Positions 23,593-35,105 of a DNA stretch of 64,000 nt are shown here, piece by piece. The DNA is taken from contig NC_058524.1 in the NCBI RefSeq assembly GCF_904849725.1, positions 346,014,823 to 346,078,822 on the forward strand, written 5' to 3'. The DNA is from Hordeum vulgare subsp. vulgare (Eukaryota > Streptophyta > Magnoliopsida > Poales > Poaceae). Below the pieces are notes generated by a model that worked only from the letters and a program-made list of their open reading frames with translations, made no database searches and was not told where the DNA came from. The translations under genes were made by a program, and so were the position numbers. Each line of letters starts with the position of its first letter. Positions within the stretch are counted from its first letter, which is position 1.

Positions 23593-24838
23593 ATGTTCAG
23601 GAAAAACTATCATGGTGGTTCTTCAAGCAAGAGGGGTCCCCGTCTCGCGATTCGTGAGCCCGATCCTTACCAACCGAGGAGCGCACAGGTACAACCGTTT
23701 GAATGGCCTTCTGATGAATTCATGATTGATGCAGGTTTCAAAGACGAGTTTGATACACTTGTTCACAAGTTGGACTTGAAGAGTTCATCTCCAATAAATA
23801 TGAACAATATACTTCTCTCACTACCTCTTTTGTTTGTAGATTCAAATTTTTAGCTAGCCGTGACACATCCATACTGTTTGATCTCTATGACAAATCGTAC
23901 ACCATGGATTTAGAGGATTTCAATAGAATTTGCAAGATACCTGACTGGGATAGTCTCAATGATCCTCCTAAGTCTCCGGTTAGAATTTTATCTCTAGTAT
24001 AACTGTCGGAGAAACTAGAGATATTACGCAGGCTACCATGGGGAGCATTCATTTTCCTGCCTTCCATTACTTTGCCCTCTTCATAGGTAGATGCATTAAC
24101 GGCAAGATCGAGCATTGTCACCTCTTTGCACCCGACCTTAGCATTCTTAAGAGCGCAGTAACGGGTGATAGAAGTTTCAACATGGGAGCTATAATCGCGA
24201 GGAGTATCTTGCGCTAGAGTTGATAGCATACATTTTCCCGTGCTTCGGTACTTCTCATTATTCGTGGGAAAATGTTTGATTGGCCGTGGGAAAGCTGTAG
24301 CCCTTAGCTCCCCAGATATTGCGGTCTTGCACGAAGCTCTTTATAATGATAAAACTTATAGCTTGGGCGCTATAGTGGCTCAACGGTTGAACACGAACCG
24401 TACTAAAGGTGCTGTTTATGGAGGTATCTATGCTACCCGTCTTGCTAGACAATTAGAGATACCTATTAGACTTCACGAGGAAGAAGAGATTCTTCTTCCT
24501 GAGAGATATCTAGATTATGATAGTATGGTTCGCCATGACTTTCTTGATAAAGATATAAATAATAGGATGCTTTATAACCTGGTGTTTAGTCAGGGTACTC
24601 GTGAGACTATTACTTTGCCTGATTCTTCTTTGTCAATCTTCATCTAGGAAGGTACATTATTATGCCCTCGGACATCTACGCATATTGGGGCATAGCGCCA
24701 CCACAGGCGCCCGTGCCCGAGCTACTAGTCGAGTACCAGATGCCAGTTTATCAGTGGGAGCCAGAGGAGCTCACCCAGCAGTGGCACCCTGAGTACACTC
24801 CGGAGTACCCCGGAGACGGTTACTTCCCACCTTGGTAG
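23593..24838 (+). pseudogene. env-position ORF of element A, frameshifted
   Basis: This ORF occupies the place where Athila elements carry an env-like gene. It starts MFRKNYHGGSSSKRG at 23593, continues PYQPRSAQVQPFEWPSDEF, and shifts frame near 23790-23850 to FDLYDKSYTMDLEDFNRICK. Further shifts near 24000 and 24215 follow. The last part is open to LDYDSMVRHDFLD, then shifts to a Pro/Trp/Tyr-rich tail ending at 24838. No signal peptide or transmembrane helix is visible, so an envelope role is doubtful. Triticeae Athila elements carry a similar ORF of unknown function. Two related segments, FHYFALFIGRCING...NMGAIIAR and LRYFSLFVGKCLIG...SLGAIVAQ, suggest an internal duplication. Confidence 0.75.
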
Positions 24839-26776
24839 TAGACCAACTTAGGCCAAAAGCCTAAGCTTGGGGGAGTACGTGTTTCTCATCGACTTTATAT
24901 TCTTGCTCACGCTTTCACTTTGTTAGTCGGTATTCGCACCTTACCACTTTATCATCCATGCTAGTTTTTTTATTTTTCTCGCTTTCTCCTCGTGTGTTTG
25001 TCTAGTTTGAGAAAACCCAAAAAGATTTCTCATTCTAATTTTTCTTGTTGGGAGCTTTCCCATGTAAATAGTTTTCTTTTCTTTGGGTCAAGGTAGAAGA
25101 CCATGGTTACAATGTTTAGTGGCTCTCGCATGCATATCTGTTTATCTCTCAAAGAGCCATATTACTTTGTCTTCTCCTTTGTGTTTGCTTGCAGATTGTA
25201 GCTTAGTCCAATGCACGAACACTTTATTTTTCTTCTCATCATTCAGTCGTGCAAGTGAAAGGCAATAATGACGATATATGATGAAGTGACTGGGCCTGGA
25301 AAAGCTGGTATGAACTCGATCTATTTTTTTTTTGTAAATATGACTAGCTCATCGTTCTTAATTCAGCTTTGTTGTGAGAGAAACATGTTTGCAATGACAA
25401 CTTAGAGATCATAGTTTCTGATGCCATGCTTAATTAGGTAGGAGCTTATAATGGTTTGTCTTGGATGCCAACACGAATCTCAAGATGATTATGATGTAGT
25501 ATGATAGGATGGTATCCTCCTTTGGATGATTCAAGTGGCTTGACTTGGCGCATGTTTACGCATGTAGTTGAAACAAAATCAACATAGCCTCTATGATATT
25601 CATGTTTATGGTGATTTATGTCCTACTCACACTTGCACTCAATGTTGGTTAATATCAATCCATATTGATGACAGTTGTCGCTCTCTAGTTGGTCGCTTCC
25701 CAGTCTTTTGCTAGCTTTCACTTGTACTAAGAAGGAATACTGCTTGTGCATCCACTTCCATAAACCCTAAGTGGTTCCATATGAGTCCACCATACCTACC
25801 TATATGCGGTATCTACCTACCGTTCCAAGTAAATTTGCATGTGCCACTCTCTAAACCTTCAAGTAATAATCTGTTTTGCATCCCCGAACCGCTCATGTGG
25901 TGACAAGGGGCGGTCAGTATCTTCCATGCTAGGCGTGTTATCCTCGATATGTGTTTATTTACTATCATTCACGAGAAAGGGGCCGGTAATTGGAATGCCC
26001 AGTTCCATGCTCAAATCGAAAAGATAATTGCAAACAAAACTCCCCGTGGATTGTTGTTGGTATGGACGGCACCCGAGTATTCGGCTAGTCGCGGAGTGTG
26101 ATTGATCGGTGGTGGGGGAGTCAAAACTTTACTTTTCTATTTGGGAACCGCCTATAGCATGTGTAGCATGGAAGATGGTGAAAACTCTTGGTCATTGCAT
26201 TGACAATGAACGCATGCCACCCAAAATTATTTATCTTTGTCTTCCAAGCTTGAGCTTTGGCACCTCTGCAAATCAATGCTTCCCTCTGTGAAGGGCCTAT
26301 CTATTTATGTTTCTATTGAGTCATCCTCTTCTTTCCAAAGGCACCAATTAGAGAGCACCTCCGTCATGTTTATGCTTTGCTTTTAATTCATATTGAGTAT
26401 GACTGTGACTGGATCTTCTTTGCGATGAATTACAATGTTCAGTCAGCCCTTGGTCTTTGAAGGTGCTCTGTATTTATGTTTTGCGGTCTCAGAAAGAGCT
26501 AGCGAGATACCATCTGTTCATATTGCTTCATGATAGTTTTGCTTGAAGTGTTAATGTTTGAAACTTATTATTATTGCTCGCTAGTCGATTATGCCATTGA
26601 TATGAGTACGCCATGAGACCTAAATGTCATTGCTTATGTGGTTAGCTTGTGATCTTGCTGAAAATCTGAATATGAGTTAGACATAATTACAACAACAAGA
26701 TCAAACAGAGTTCGTAAAAGTTTTTCTTTTGTCTCTTTCAGTTTGTCAACTCAATTGCTTGAGGACAAGCAAGGCT
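24839..26776. other. Non-coding 3' region of element A
   Basis: About 1.9 kb between the env-position ORF and the polypurine tract. An early copy of the polypurine-like motif (TAAGCTTGGGGGAG) lies near 24865. Only short ORFs are present. Long non-coding 3' regions are usual in Athila-like elements of grasses. Confidence 0.6.
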
Positions 26777-26792
26777 TTAAGCTTGGGGGAGT
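26777..26792 (+). other. Polypurine tract of element A
   Basis: TTTAAGCTTGGGGGAGT-like text immediately upstream of the 3' LTR start at 26793. It is the expected primer site for plus-strand DNA synthesis. Confidence 0.75.
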
Positions 26793-27716
26793 TGATATGT
26801 CTCCATCGTATCTACTTTTCCAAACTATTTTGCCCATGTTTTGGACTCTAATTTGCATGATTTGAATGGAACTAACCCAGACTAATGCTGTTTTCAGCAC
26901 AATAGCCATGGTGTTGTTTTTGCACAGAACTAAAAGTTCTCGGAATGACCTGGAAATTTACGAGGATTTTTTATAGAATATATAAAAAATACTGGTGCAA
27001 GAATCAACCAGAGACATGGAGCGATGATCCCACAAGCCGAGGAGGCGCCCCCCTGGCCGCGCCTAGCAGGCTTGTGGGGCCCTCAGGGCTCCGCCGCCTC
27101 CAACTCTAGCTCTATTTAGTCCCTTTCGTCCGAAAAAAAATCAAGGAGAAGAGTTCATCGCGTTTTACGATACGGAGGCGTCGCCACCACCTGTTCTTCC
27201 TCTGGAGGGCAGATCTCGAGTCCGTTCTGGGCTCCGGAGAGGGGAGATTGTCGCCATCGTCATCACCAACCTTCCTTCATCGCCAATTCCATGATGCTCT
27301 TCACCGTTCGTGAGTAATCTCATCGTAGGCTTGCTGGACGGTGATGGGTTGGATGAGATCTATCATGTAATCGAGTTAGTTTTGATGGGGATTGATCCCT
27401 AGTATCCACTATGTTCTGAGATTGATGTTGCTAATACTTTGCCATGCTTAATGATTGTCACTAGGGCCCGAGTGCCATGATTTCAGATCTGAACTTATTA
27501 TGTTCTCGTCAATATATGTGTGTTCTTGATCCTATCTTGCAAGTTGTGGTCACCTACTATGTGTTATGACCCGGCAACCTCGGAGTGACAATAGCCGGAA
27601 CCACTCCCGGAGATGACCATAGTATGAGGAGTTCATGTATTCACTAAGTGCTAATGCTTTGTTCCGGTTCTCTATTAAAAGGAGAACCTTAATATCCCGT
27701 AGTTTCCATTAGGACC
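26793..27716 (+). mobile_element. 3' LTR of element A, first part
   Basis: It starts TGATATGTCTCCATCG and is colinear with 16963 onwards until element C interrupts it after 'gtttccattaggacc'. It continues at 34619. Confidence 0.88.
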
Positions 27717-29337
27717 TGATACATCTCAAACGTATCTATAATTTTTGATGGTTTCACGATGTTATCTTGTCATCTTTGGATGTTTTATGTAGCTTTTATA
27801 TCTTTTTTGGGACTAATTTATTAATTCAGTGCCAAGTGCCATTTCCTGTTTTTTCTGTGTTTTTGGCTCTTTTCATATCTGATTTTGGAACGGAGTCCAA
27901 ATGGAATAAAATCCCCGAAATGATTTTTTCCCGAACGGAAGAAGATCAAGGGGCCTGTGGGCCAAGCCAGGAGGGCTCCAGGGAGCCCACAAGCCCCCAC
28001 TCCTCCACCAGGGGGGAGGCGGCGGTGGCAGGGCTTGTGGCCTCCCTGGCGCCCCCCTGAACTAGATTTTTGGCCTATATATTCCCTAAAATACAGCAAA
28101 AAATCAGGGGAGCCTCGAAAATACTTTTCTGCCGCCGCAAGCTTCCGTTTCCGCGAGATCTCATCTGGAGACCATTCCCGGTGCCCTTCCGGAGGGGACT
28201 TTGGAGTTGGAGGGCTTCTTCATCATCATCATCGCCCATCCAATGACTCGTGAGTAGTTCACTTCAGACTGACGGGTCCGTAGTTAGTAGCTAGATGGCT
28301 TCTTCTCTCTCTTGGATCTACAATACAAAGTTCTCCATGATCTTCATGGAGATCTATCCGATGTAATCTTCTTTGGCGGTGTGTTTGTCGAGATCCGATG
28401 AATTGTGGATTTGTGATCAGATTGTCTATGATATATATTTGAGTCTTTGCTGATTTGTTATATGCATGATTTGATATCCTTGTAAGTCTCTCCGAGTCTT
28501 GGGTTTTGTTTGGCCAACTAGATCTATGATTCTTGCAATGGGAGTAGTGCTTGGTTTTGGGTTCTTACCATGTGGTGACCTTTCCCAGTGACAGTAGGGG
28601 CAGCAAGGCACACATTGAGTGGTTGCCATCAAGGGTAACAAGGTGGTCTCTGTCGTTGATATGAGATTGTCCATCTACATCATGTCACCTTGCTTAAGGC
28701 GTTACTCTGGTTTTTTGGACTTAATACACTAGATGCATGCTGGATAGCGCTCGACGTGTGGAGTAATAGTAGTAGATGCAGAAAGTATCGCTCTACTTGT
28801 TTTGGACGTGATGCCTATAGATATAATCATTGCCATAGATGACGTCACGACTTTGCGCGGTTCTATCAATTGCTCGACAGTAATTTGTTCACCCACCGTC
28901 TACATGCTTTCATGAGACAAGCCACTAGTAAACACTACGGCCCCCGGGTCTATTCACATCTATAGTTTACACCTCCGATTTTACTTTGCTTTGTTACTTT
29001 GCTGCTTTCAATTCTCACTTGGCGAACAATCTATAAGGGATTGAAAACCCCTTCATAGCGTTGGGAGCAGGTTATTTGTGTTTGTGCAGGCTCTTGTGAC
29101 ACTCCTTCACTGGATCGATACCTTGGTTCTCAAACTGAGGGAAATACTTACCATCACTGCGCTACATCACCCTTTCCGCTTTGAGGGAACACCAACGCAA
29201 GGCTCCAAGGCCACGGGGGAAATCCTTTGCATATTTGCCTAGGAAGTCCCTTAAGGCGTAACCGTAGTAGAAGGATTCCTGGTGCCGTCGACACACCTAT
29301 TTGTAGCGCCATTGGAATGTCTTTTGTTGCAGTAGCA
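27717..29337 (+). mobile_element. 5' LTR of element C
   Basis: TG...CA ends. A TATA-like TATATAT at 28076-28082 precedes 'tccctaaaatac' and is followed by GC-rich leader text. The last ~65 bp hold two PBS-like sequences (29275 and 29299) ahead of the real PBS at 29348. Confidence 0.9.
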
Positions 29338-29347
29338 GAAGTATTTC

Positions 29348-29365
29348 TGGCGCCGTTGCCGGGGA
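29348..29365 (+). other. Primer-binding site of element C
   Basis: TGGCGCCGTTGCCGGGGA, a perfect-looking Athila-type site, starts 10 bp after the LTR end. It is thought to pair with a tRNA-Asp 3' end in Athila elements. Confidence 0.88.
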
Positions 29366-29571
29366 AGGAGAGATCTATCCAAGTAGGTCTCACAAACTCA
29401 TCTCTTGCATTTACTTTTTTGCGAGTTACCTCTCGTTTTCCTCTCCCCCACTTCACATTTGCCATTTTCGTTTGCCTTTTCGTTCGCCCTTCTTCCGCTC
29501 GGTTTCTGTTTGCTTGTGTTACCATGTGCCTTCTTTTAGCTTGCATCTTTGCTTGCTAAAAATCTATTGAT

Positions 29572-30063
29572 ATGGATACTCATCCACTAGCTAATCTCTT
29601 TAAGAGACCCACTTATGTGGAACGAATTGCTAGTGAGTTGAGTGCGCTTGACTATGTTTATGGAGTTTTGCTTGAGTTGCGTGAATCTAAAAATCGTGAT
29701 GAAGAAACTGATGAAGTGATTCACGAGGTCTCCTTGGATGAAAAGCATGATTGCAATGGTTTCACTATAAACTCTATTAGTGACAATCATGCTAAAAACA
29801 TGCAAAACCCTAAGCTTGGGGATGCTAGTTTTGCTATGTCCACTACTTGCTGCAATAATCATGATTGGGGTGATGATCTTTCTTATGATCTTGAAAATTT
29901 GTTCAAACCTCATGATGAATATGATATTTGCAGCAATATTGAAAGTGGGATTGGAGAAGTCATGACTTTAATTGATGATAATCCCACTATTTTTGAAGAG
30001 CGTCAACTTTGCATGCATGTGTGTCATGAAATGAATATCCTATGGGATAGCTATATTGTTTAA
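29572..30063 (+). CDS. Short ORF of non-autonomous element C (163 aa)
   Basis: Open from ATG 29572 (MDTHPLANLFKRPTYVERIA) to TAA 30061. The product is acidic, with many Asp/Asn and several Cys/His (MSTTCCNNHDWGDD; CMHVCHEMN). I see no zinc knuckle, protease or membrane segment. It sits about 200 bp after the PBS, where gag would start. I recall similar frames in Triticeae Athila-like elements of unknown function, possibly a gag remnant or a packaging-related leader ORF. It has no stops or frameshifts, unlike nearly all other frames here, but the copy may simply be young. Confidence 0.5.
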   Translation: MDTHPLANLFKRPTYVERIASELSALDYVYGVLLELRESKNRDEETDEVIHEVSLDEKHDCNGFTINSISDNHAKNMQNPKLGDASFAMSTTCCNNHDWGDDLSYDLENLFKPHDEYDICSNIESGIGEVMTLIDDNPTIFEERQLCMHVCHEMNILWDSYIV

Positions 30064-32981
30064 TTTGAATATGATCCCACATGTAATTTCTATGAGACAG
30101 GAAAATATTTTGGTAGAAACTTTCATGTTACCAAATTACGTCTCGTTATGTTGAGATTGGTCTTGTCTCTTTCTTCTTCCTTGCATTTGGTAGCTATTGG
30201 TTGTCTTGCCAATTTGTTTCCCTTTAAAATGCCTATGCATAGGAAGTATGTTAGACTTAGATGTGATTTCCACATGCTTTAGGATGTTCTCGTTGTGTTT
30301 CAATTCTTGTCTTTTGTGAGAGCATCATTGAATGCCTAGCTAATGGCGTTAAACAATAGCGCTTGTTGGGAGGCAACCCAACGAATTTTATTTCTGTTTT
30401 GTGTTTTCCACACTTTCATAATTCTGTTATGATTGTGTTTTTTGTGTTTCTTTTTGCGTTTGTGCCAAGCAAAACCGTTATGATTAGTCTTGGGGACGAT
30501 CGTTTGGTCATGGTGGAAAAGACAAAAACTTTGTGCTCACGAAAAGAATTTTAGTATTTTTTTTCTGTAAGAGCTTTTGAGTTGATTCTTCTTGTTGCTG
30601 ATTGCTACGCAAATTCTTCAGACTGCCGTAATGTTTCAGAATTTTTGAAGTACTAGAGGTATACGAAATATACAGATTGCTACAGACTGGTCTGCTGTTA
30701 ACAAATTCTGTTTTTGTTGTGTTGGTTGCTTATTTTGATGAAACTATGGATAGTATCGGGGGGTATTAGCCATGGAAGATTGAAAATACAGTAACCCAAA
30801 ATCAGCATAAGTAGAATTTAAGTTTGCTACAGTACCTAAGGAAGTGGTGGTTTGCTTTCTCATACTAATGTTATCACGAGTTTCTGTTTAAGTTTCGTGT
30901 TGTGAAGTTTTCAAGTTTTGGGTGAAGTTCTTATGGACAAAAAGATAAAGAGTGGCAACAGCTCAAGCTTGGGGATAGCCAAGGCACCCCAAGAGATTTA
31001 AGGATGCCGTAAAAGCCTAAGCTTGGGGATGCCTCGGGAAGACATCCCCTCTCTCGTCTTCAGTCCATCGGTAACGTTAATTGGAGCTATATTTTTATTC
31101 ACTTAATGTTATGTGTTTTTGCTTGGAGCGTCTTGAATCGTATGAGTCTTTTATTTTTGTTGTGTCACAATCATACTTGCTGCACACCTAGAGAGAGAGA
31201 CATGCACTCACCGTGATTTTTTCGAGCTTCACTTATATCTTCTGGTAGACAATTCAGCCCACATGTGCTTCACTTATATCTTTTGAGCTAGATACTTTTG
31301 CTCTATGTGCTTCACTTATATCTTTTAGAGCACAGCAGTGCATGGCTTGATAGTTGATCTATGCTTTGAAAGTAGTCTTAAAAGGGGTAGTTATCCAAAG
31401 GGATACGAAAGCTTCCACCTTCATGTGCATTGAATAGTTAGAGAAGTTTGATTCCTCTCAATTAGTTTTGAGTTGTGGTTATGGTAACATTGAAGTCATG
31501 CTGGTAAGGTTTTGTGGATCTAGAAATACTTGTGTTGAAGTTAGTGATTCCCGTAGCATGCACGTATGGTGAACCGCTATGTTATGAAATCTGAGCATGA
31601 TTACTCCATTGATTGTCATCCTTTGCGTGGTGGTCGGGATCGCGCGATGGTTTATACCTACCAACCCTTCCTCTAGGAGTATGCGTTTAATGCTTTGTTT
31701 CAATTACTAATAAAACTTTCGCAACAAGTATATGAGTTCTTCATGACTAATGTTGAGTCCATGGTTTAGATGTACTTTCAGCTTCCACCATCACTATCTT
31801 CTTAGTGCCGTGCAACTTTCGCCGGTGCACAAAACCCACCATTAGCCTCCCTCAAAACAACCACCATACCTACCTACTATGGCTTTTTCAAAGTCATTTC
31901 GAGATATATTGCCATGCAACTACCACCATGACATGTGCCACCACGTCTACATTTCCATTGCATGATCATAAGATAGCTAGCATGATGTTTCCATTAATGT
32001 CTATGCCATGCTAGATCATTGTCATGGTACACTACCGAAGGCATTCCATATAGAGTCATCGTTGCTCTAAGTTTTCAGTTGAAAGTGTGATGATCATCAT
32101 TGATGGAGCATTGTCCCATGTGAGGAAATAAAAGAGGCCAAAGAAGCCCACCAAAAAAAAGATGCCAAAGAGCCCACCAAAAAAAATTAATAATAAAAAA
32201 ATGAGAGAAAAAGAGAGAAGGGACAATGTTACCACTTTTCCACACTTGTGCATATTAAGCACCATGATCTTCATGATTGAGAGTCTCTCATTTTGTCACC
32301 ACCATATAGCTAGTGGGGAATTTTCATTATATAACTTGGCTTGTATATTCCAATGATAGGCTTCCTCAAAATTGCCTTAGGTCTTCGTGAGCAAGCAAGT
32401 TGGATGCACACCCACTAGTTTTCTTTAAGAGCTTTCACTTACTCTTAGCTCTAGTGCATCATTTGTATGGCAATCCCTACTCATTCGCATTGGTATCTAT
32501 TGATGAGCATCTCCACAGTTCATTGATATGCCTAGTTAATGTGACTATCTTCTCCTTTTTTGTCTTGCAACCTCCACCACACTCCACATCATCTATAGTG
32601 CTAAAACCATGGCTCACGCTCATGTATTGCGTGAGAGTTGAAAAGGTTTGAGAAAGTAAAGGTGTGAAACAATTACTTGGCCAATACCGGGGTTGTGCAT
32701 GATTTAAATTCATTGTGCAAGATGATAGAGCATAGCCATACTATATGCTTTTGTAGGGATAACTTTCTTTTGGCCTTGTTATGTTGAAAGTTCATGATTA
32801 CCTTGCTAGTTTGCTTGAATTACTATTGTTTCCACGTCAATAGCAAACTATTGTTTTGAATCAAATGGATCTGAACATTCACGTCACATCAGAGGAGTTA
32901 CAAACGACATCTATGCTAGGTAGCATGAAAGCATCAAAAAATCATTCTTTATCACTTCCCTACTCGAGGACGAGCAGGAGT
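30064..32981. other. Non-coding internal region of element C
   Basis: About 2.9 kb without a credible gene. It contains three to four copies of the polypurine-like motif AAGCTTGGGGAT (29812, 30965, 31019, 32983) and a short tandem repeat at 31226-31335. An A-rich stretch with 'ccaaaaaaaaga' repeats lies around 32140-32200. Confidence 0.6.
31226..31335 (+). repeat. Three-unit tandem repeat, period about 41-42 bp
   Basis: The core GCTTCACTTATATCTT recurs at 31226, 31267 and 31309. Confidence 0.75.
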
Positions 32982-32996
32982 TAAGCTTGGGGATGC
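32982..32996 (+). other. Polypurine tract of element C
   Basis: TAAGCTTGGGGATGC immediately before the 3' LTR (32998). The same 15-mer occurs at 29811 and 31018. Confidence 0.75.
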
Positions 32997-32997
32997 T

Positions 32998-34613
32998 TGA
33001 TACGTCTCAAACGTATCTATAATTTTTGATGGTTTCATGCCGTTATCTTGTCATCTTTGGATGTTTTATGTACCTTTTATATATTTTTTGGGACTAACTT
33101 ATTAATTCAGTGCCAAGTGCGAGTTCTTGTTTTTCTGTGTTTTTGGCTCTTTTCAGATCTGATTTTGGAACGGAGTCCAAACAGAATAAAATCCCCGAAA
33201 TGATTTTTTCCCGAACGGAAGAAGATGAGGGGGCCTGTGGCCAAGCCAGGAGGGCTCGAGGGAGCCCAGAAGCCCCCAGTCCGCCACCAGGGGGAGGCGG
33301 CGGTGGCCGGTCTTGTGGCCTCCCTGGCGCCCCCTGACCTAGATCTTTGGCCTATATATTCCCTAAAATACAGCAAAAAATCAGGGGAGCCTCGAAAATA
33401 CTTTGCCGCGTCGCAAGCTTCCGTTTCCGCGAGATCTCATCTAGAGACCCTTCTTGGTGCCCTGCCGGAGGGGACTTTGGAGTTGGAGGGCTTCTTCATC
33501 ATCATCATCGCCCCTCCAATGACTCGTGAGTAGTTCACTTCAGACCTACGGGTCCTTAGTTAGTAGCTAGATGGCTTCTTCTCTTTCTTGGATCTTCAAT
33601 ACAAAGTTCTCCATGATCTTCATGGAGATCTATCAGATGTAATCTTCTTTGGCGGTGTGTTTTTCGAGATCCGATGAATTGTGGATTTGTGATCAGATTA
33701 TCTATGATATATATTTGAGTCTTTGATGATTTTTTATATGCATGATTTGATATCCTTGTAAGTCTATCCGAGTCTTGGATTTTGTTAGGCCAACTAGATC
33801 TATGATTCTTGCAATGGGAGAAGTGCTTGGTTTTGGGTTCTTACCATGTGGTGACCTTTCCCAGTGACAGTAGGGGAAGCAAGGCACACATTGAGTGGTT
33901 TCCATCAGGGGTAAGAAGGTGGGCTCTATTGTTGATATGAGATTGTCCATCTACATCATGTCATCTTGCTTAAGGCGTTACTCTGTTCTTTTGGACTTAA
34001 TACACTAGATGCATGCTGGATAGCGGTCAATGTGTGGAGTAATAGTAGTAGATGCAGAAAGTATCGGTCTACTTGTTTTGGACGTGATGCCTATAGATAT
34101 AATCATTGCCATAGATGACGTCACGACTTTGCGCGGTTCTATCAATTGCTCGACAGTAATTTTTTCACCCACCGTCTACTTGCTTTCATGAGAGAAGCCA
34201 CTAGTAAACACTATGACCCCCGGGTCTATTCACATCTATCGTTTACACCTCCGCTTATACTTTGCTTTGTTACTTTGTTGCTTTCAGTTCTCACTTGGCG
34301 AACAATCTATAAGGGATTGACAAACCCTTCATAGCGTTGGGAGCAGGTTCTTTGTGTTTGTGCAGGCTCTTGTGATACTCCTTCACTGGATCGATAGCTT
34401 GGTTCTCAAACTGAGGGAAATACTTACCATCGCTGCGCTACATCACCCTTTCCACTTTGAGGGAACACCAACGCAAGGCTCCAAGGCCACGGGGGAAATC
34501 CTTTGCATATTTGCCTAGGAAGTCCATTAAAGCGTAGCCGTAGCAGAAGGATTCCTGGTGCCGTCGACACACCTATTTCTGGCGCCATTGGAAGGTCTTT
34601 TGTTGCAGTAGCA
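32998..34613 (+). mobile_element. 3' LTR of element C
   Basis: Near-identical to 27717-29337, with TG...CA ends. It is followed by GGACC, the second copy of the target duplication. A TATA-like TATATAT lies at 33353-33359. Confidence 0.93.
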
Positions 34614-34618
34614 GGACC

Positions 34619-35105
34619 CCGCTACCACGGGAGGGATGGAGAATAGATGTCATGCAAGTTCTTTTCCCTAAGCACGTATGACTATATATGGAATGCATGC
34701 CTACATTACATTGACGAGCTGGAGCTAGTTACATATCTCCCCATGTTATAACTGTTGCATGATGAATGTCATCTGGCATAATTATCCATCACCGATCCAA
34801 TGCCTACGAGTCTTTTCCTACTGGTTCTTGCTACGTTAATTTGCTTCTACTGCTTTCACTGATGCTACTGTTACCGCTACTGCTGTCACTGCTGCTACTG
34901 TTACCATAGCTACTGTTGCTATCACACTACTTTGCTACTTAAACTTTGCTGCAAATACTAAGTCTTTCAAGTGTGGTTGAATTGATAACTCAACTGCTGA
35001 TACTCGAGAATATTCTTTTGCTTCCCCTTGTGTCGAATCAACAAATTTGGGTTGAATACTCTACCCTCGAAAACTGTTGCGATCCCCTATACTTGTGGGT
35101 TATCA
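34619..35105 (+). mobile_element. 3' LTR of element A, second part
   Basis: It resumes 'ccgctaccacgggaggg' exactly where 27711 left off and ends GTGGGTTATCA, the same as the 5' LTR end at 18323. Confidence 0.88.

Larger units (their letters stand above)
27717..34613 (+). mobile_element. Complete non-autonomous Athila-like element C (Sabrina-like)
   Basis: LTRs at 27717-29337 and 32998-34613 (1621 and 1616 bp) both start TGATAC.TCTCAAACGTATC and end TTGCAGTAGCA. A perfect GGACC target duplication (27712-27716 and 34614-34618) lies inside the element A 3' LTR. The PBS and polypurine tract are in place. The 3.66-kb internal region encodes only one short ORF and no pol, so it must rely on enzymes from another element. 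It is the cleanest complete insertion among the Gypsy elements here. Confidence 0.93.
16963..35105 (+). mobile_element. Athila-like Gypsy element A (Sabrina/Fatima-like), hosting B and C
   Basis: The 5' LTR is 16963-18323. The internal region is 18324-26792. The 3' LTR is split into 26793-27716 and 34619-35105 by element C. The internal region holds a PBS, a gag-protease reading frame split by solo LTR B, an env-position ORF, a long non-coding tail and a polypurine tract. No reverse transcriptase, RNase H or integrase is present, so it depends on another element. The flanking pentamers (TTGTG before, CTTTG after) do not match, so either the target duplication was lost or one flank was rearranged. 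Confidence 0.85.

Noticed and set aside
32056..32274. Phe/Leu-rich 72-aa minus ORF resembling a membrane peptide
   Set aside because: It arises from an A-rich tract with 'ccaaaaaaaa' repeats in the non-coding part of element C.
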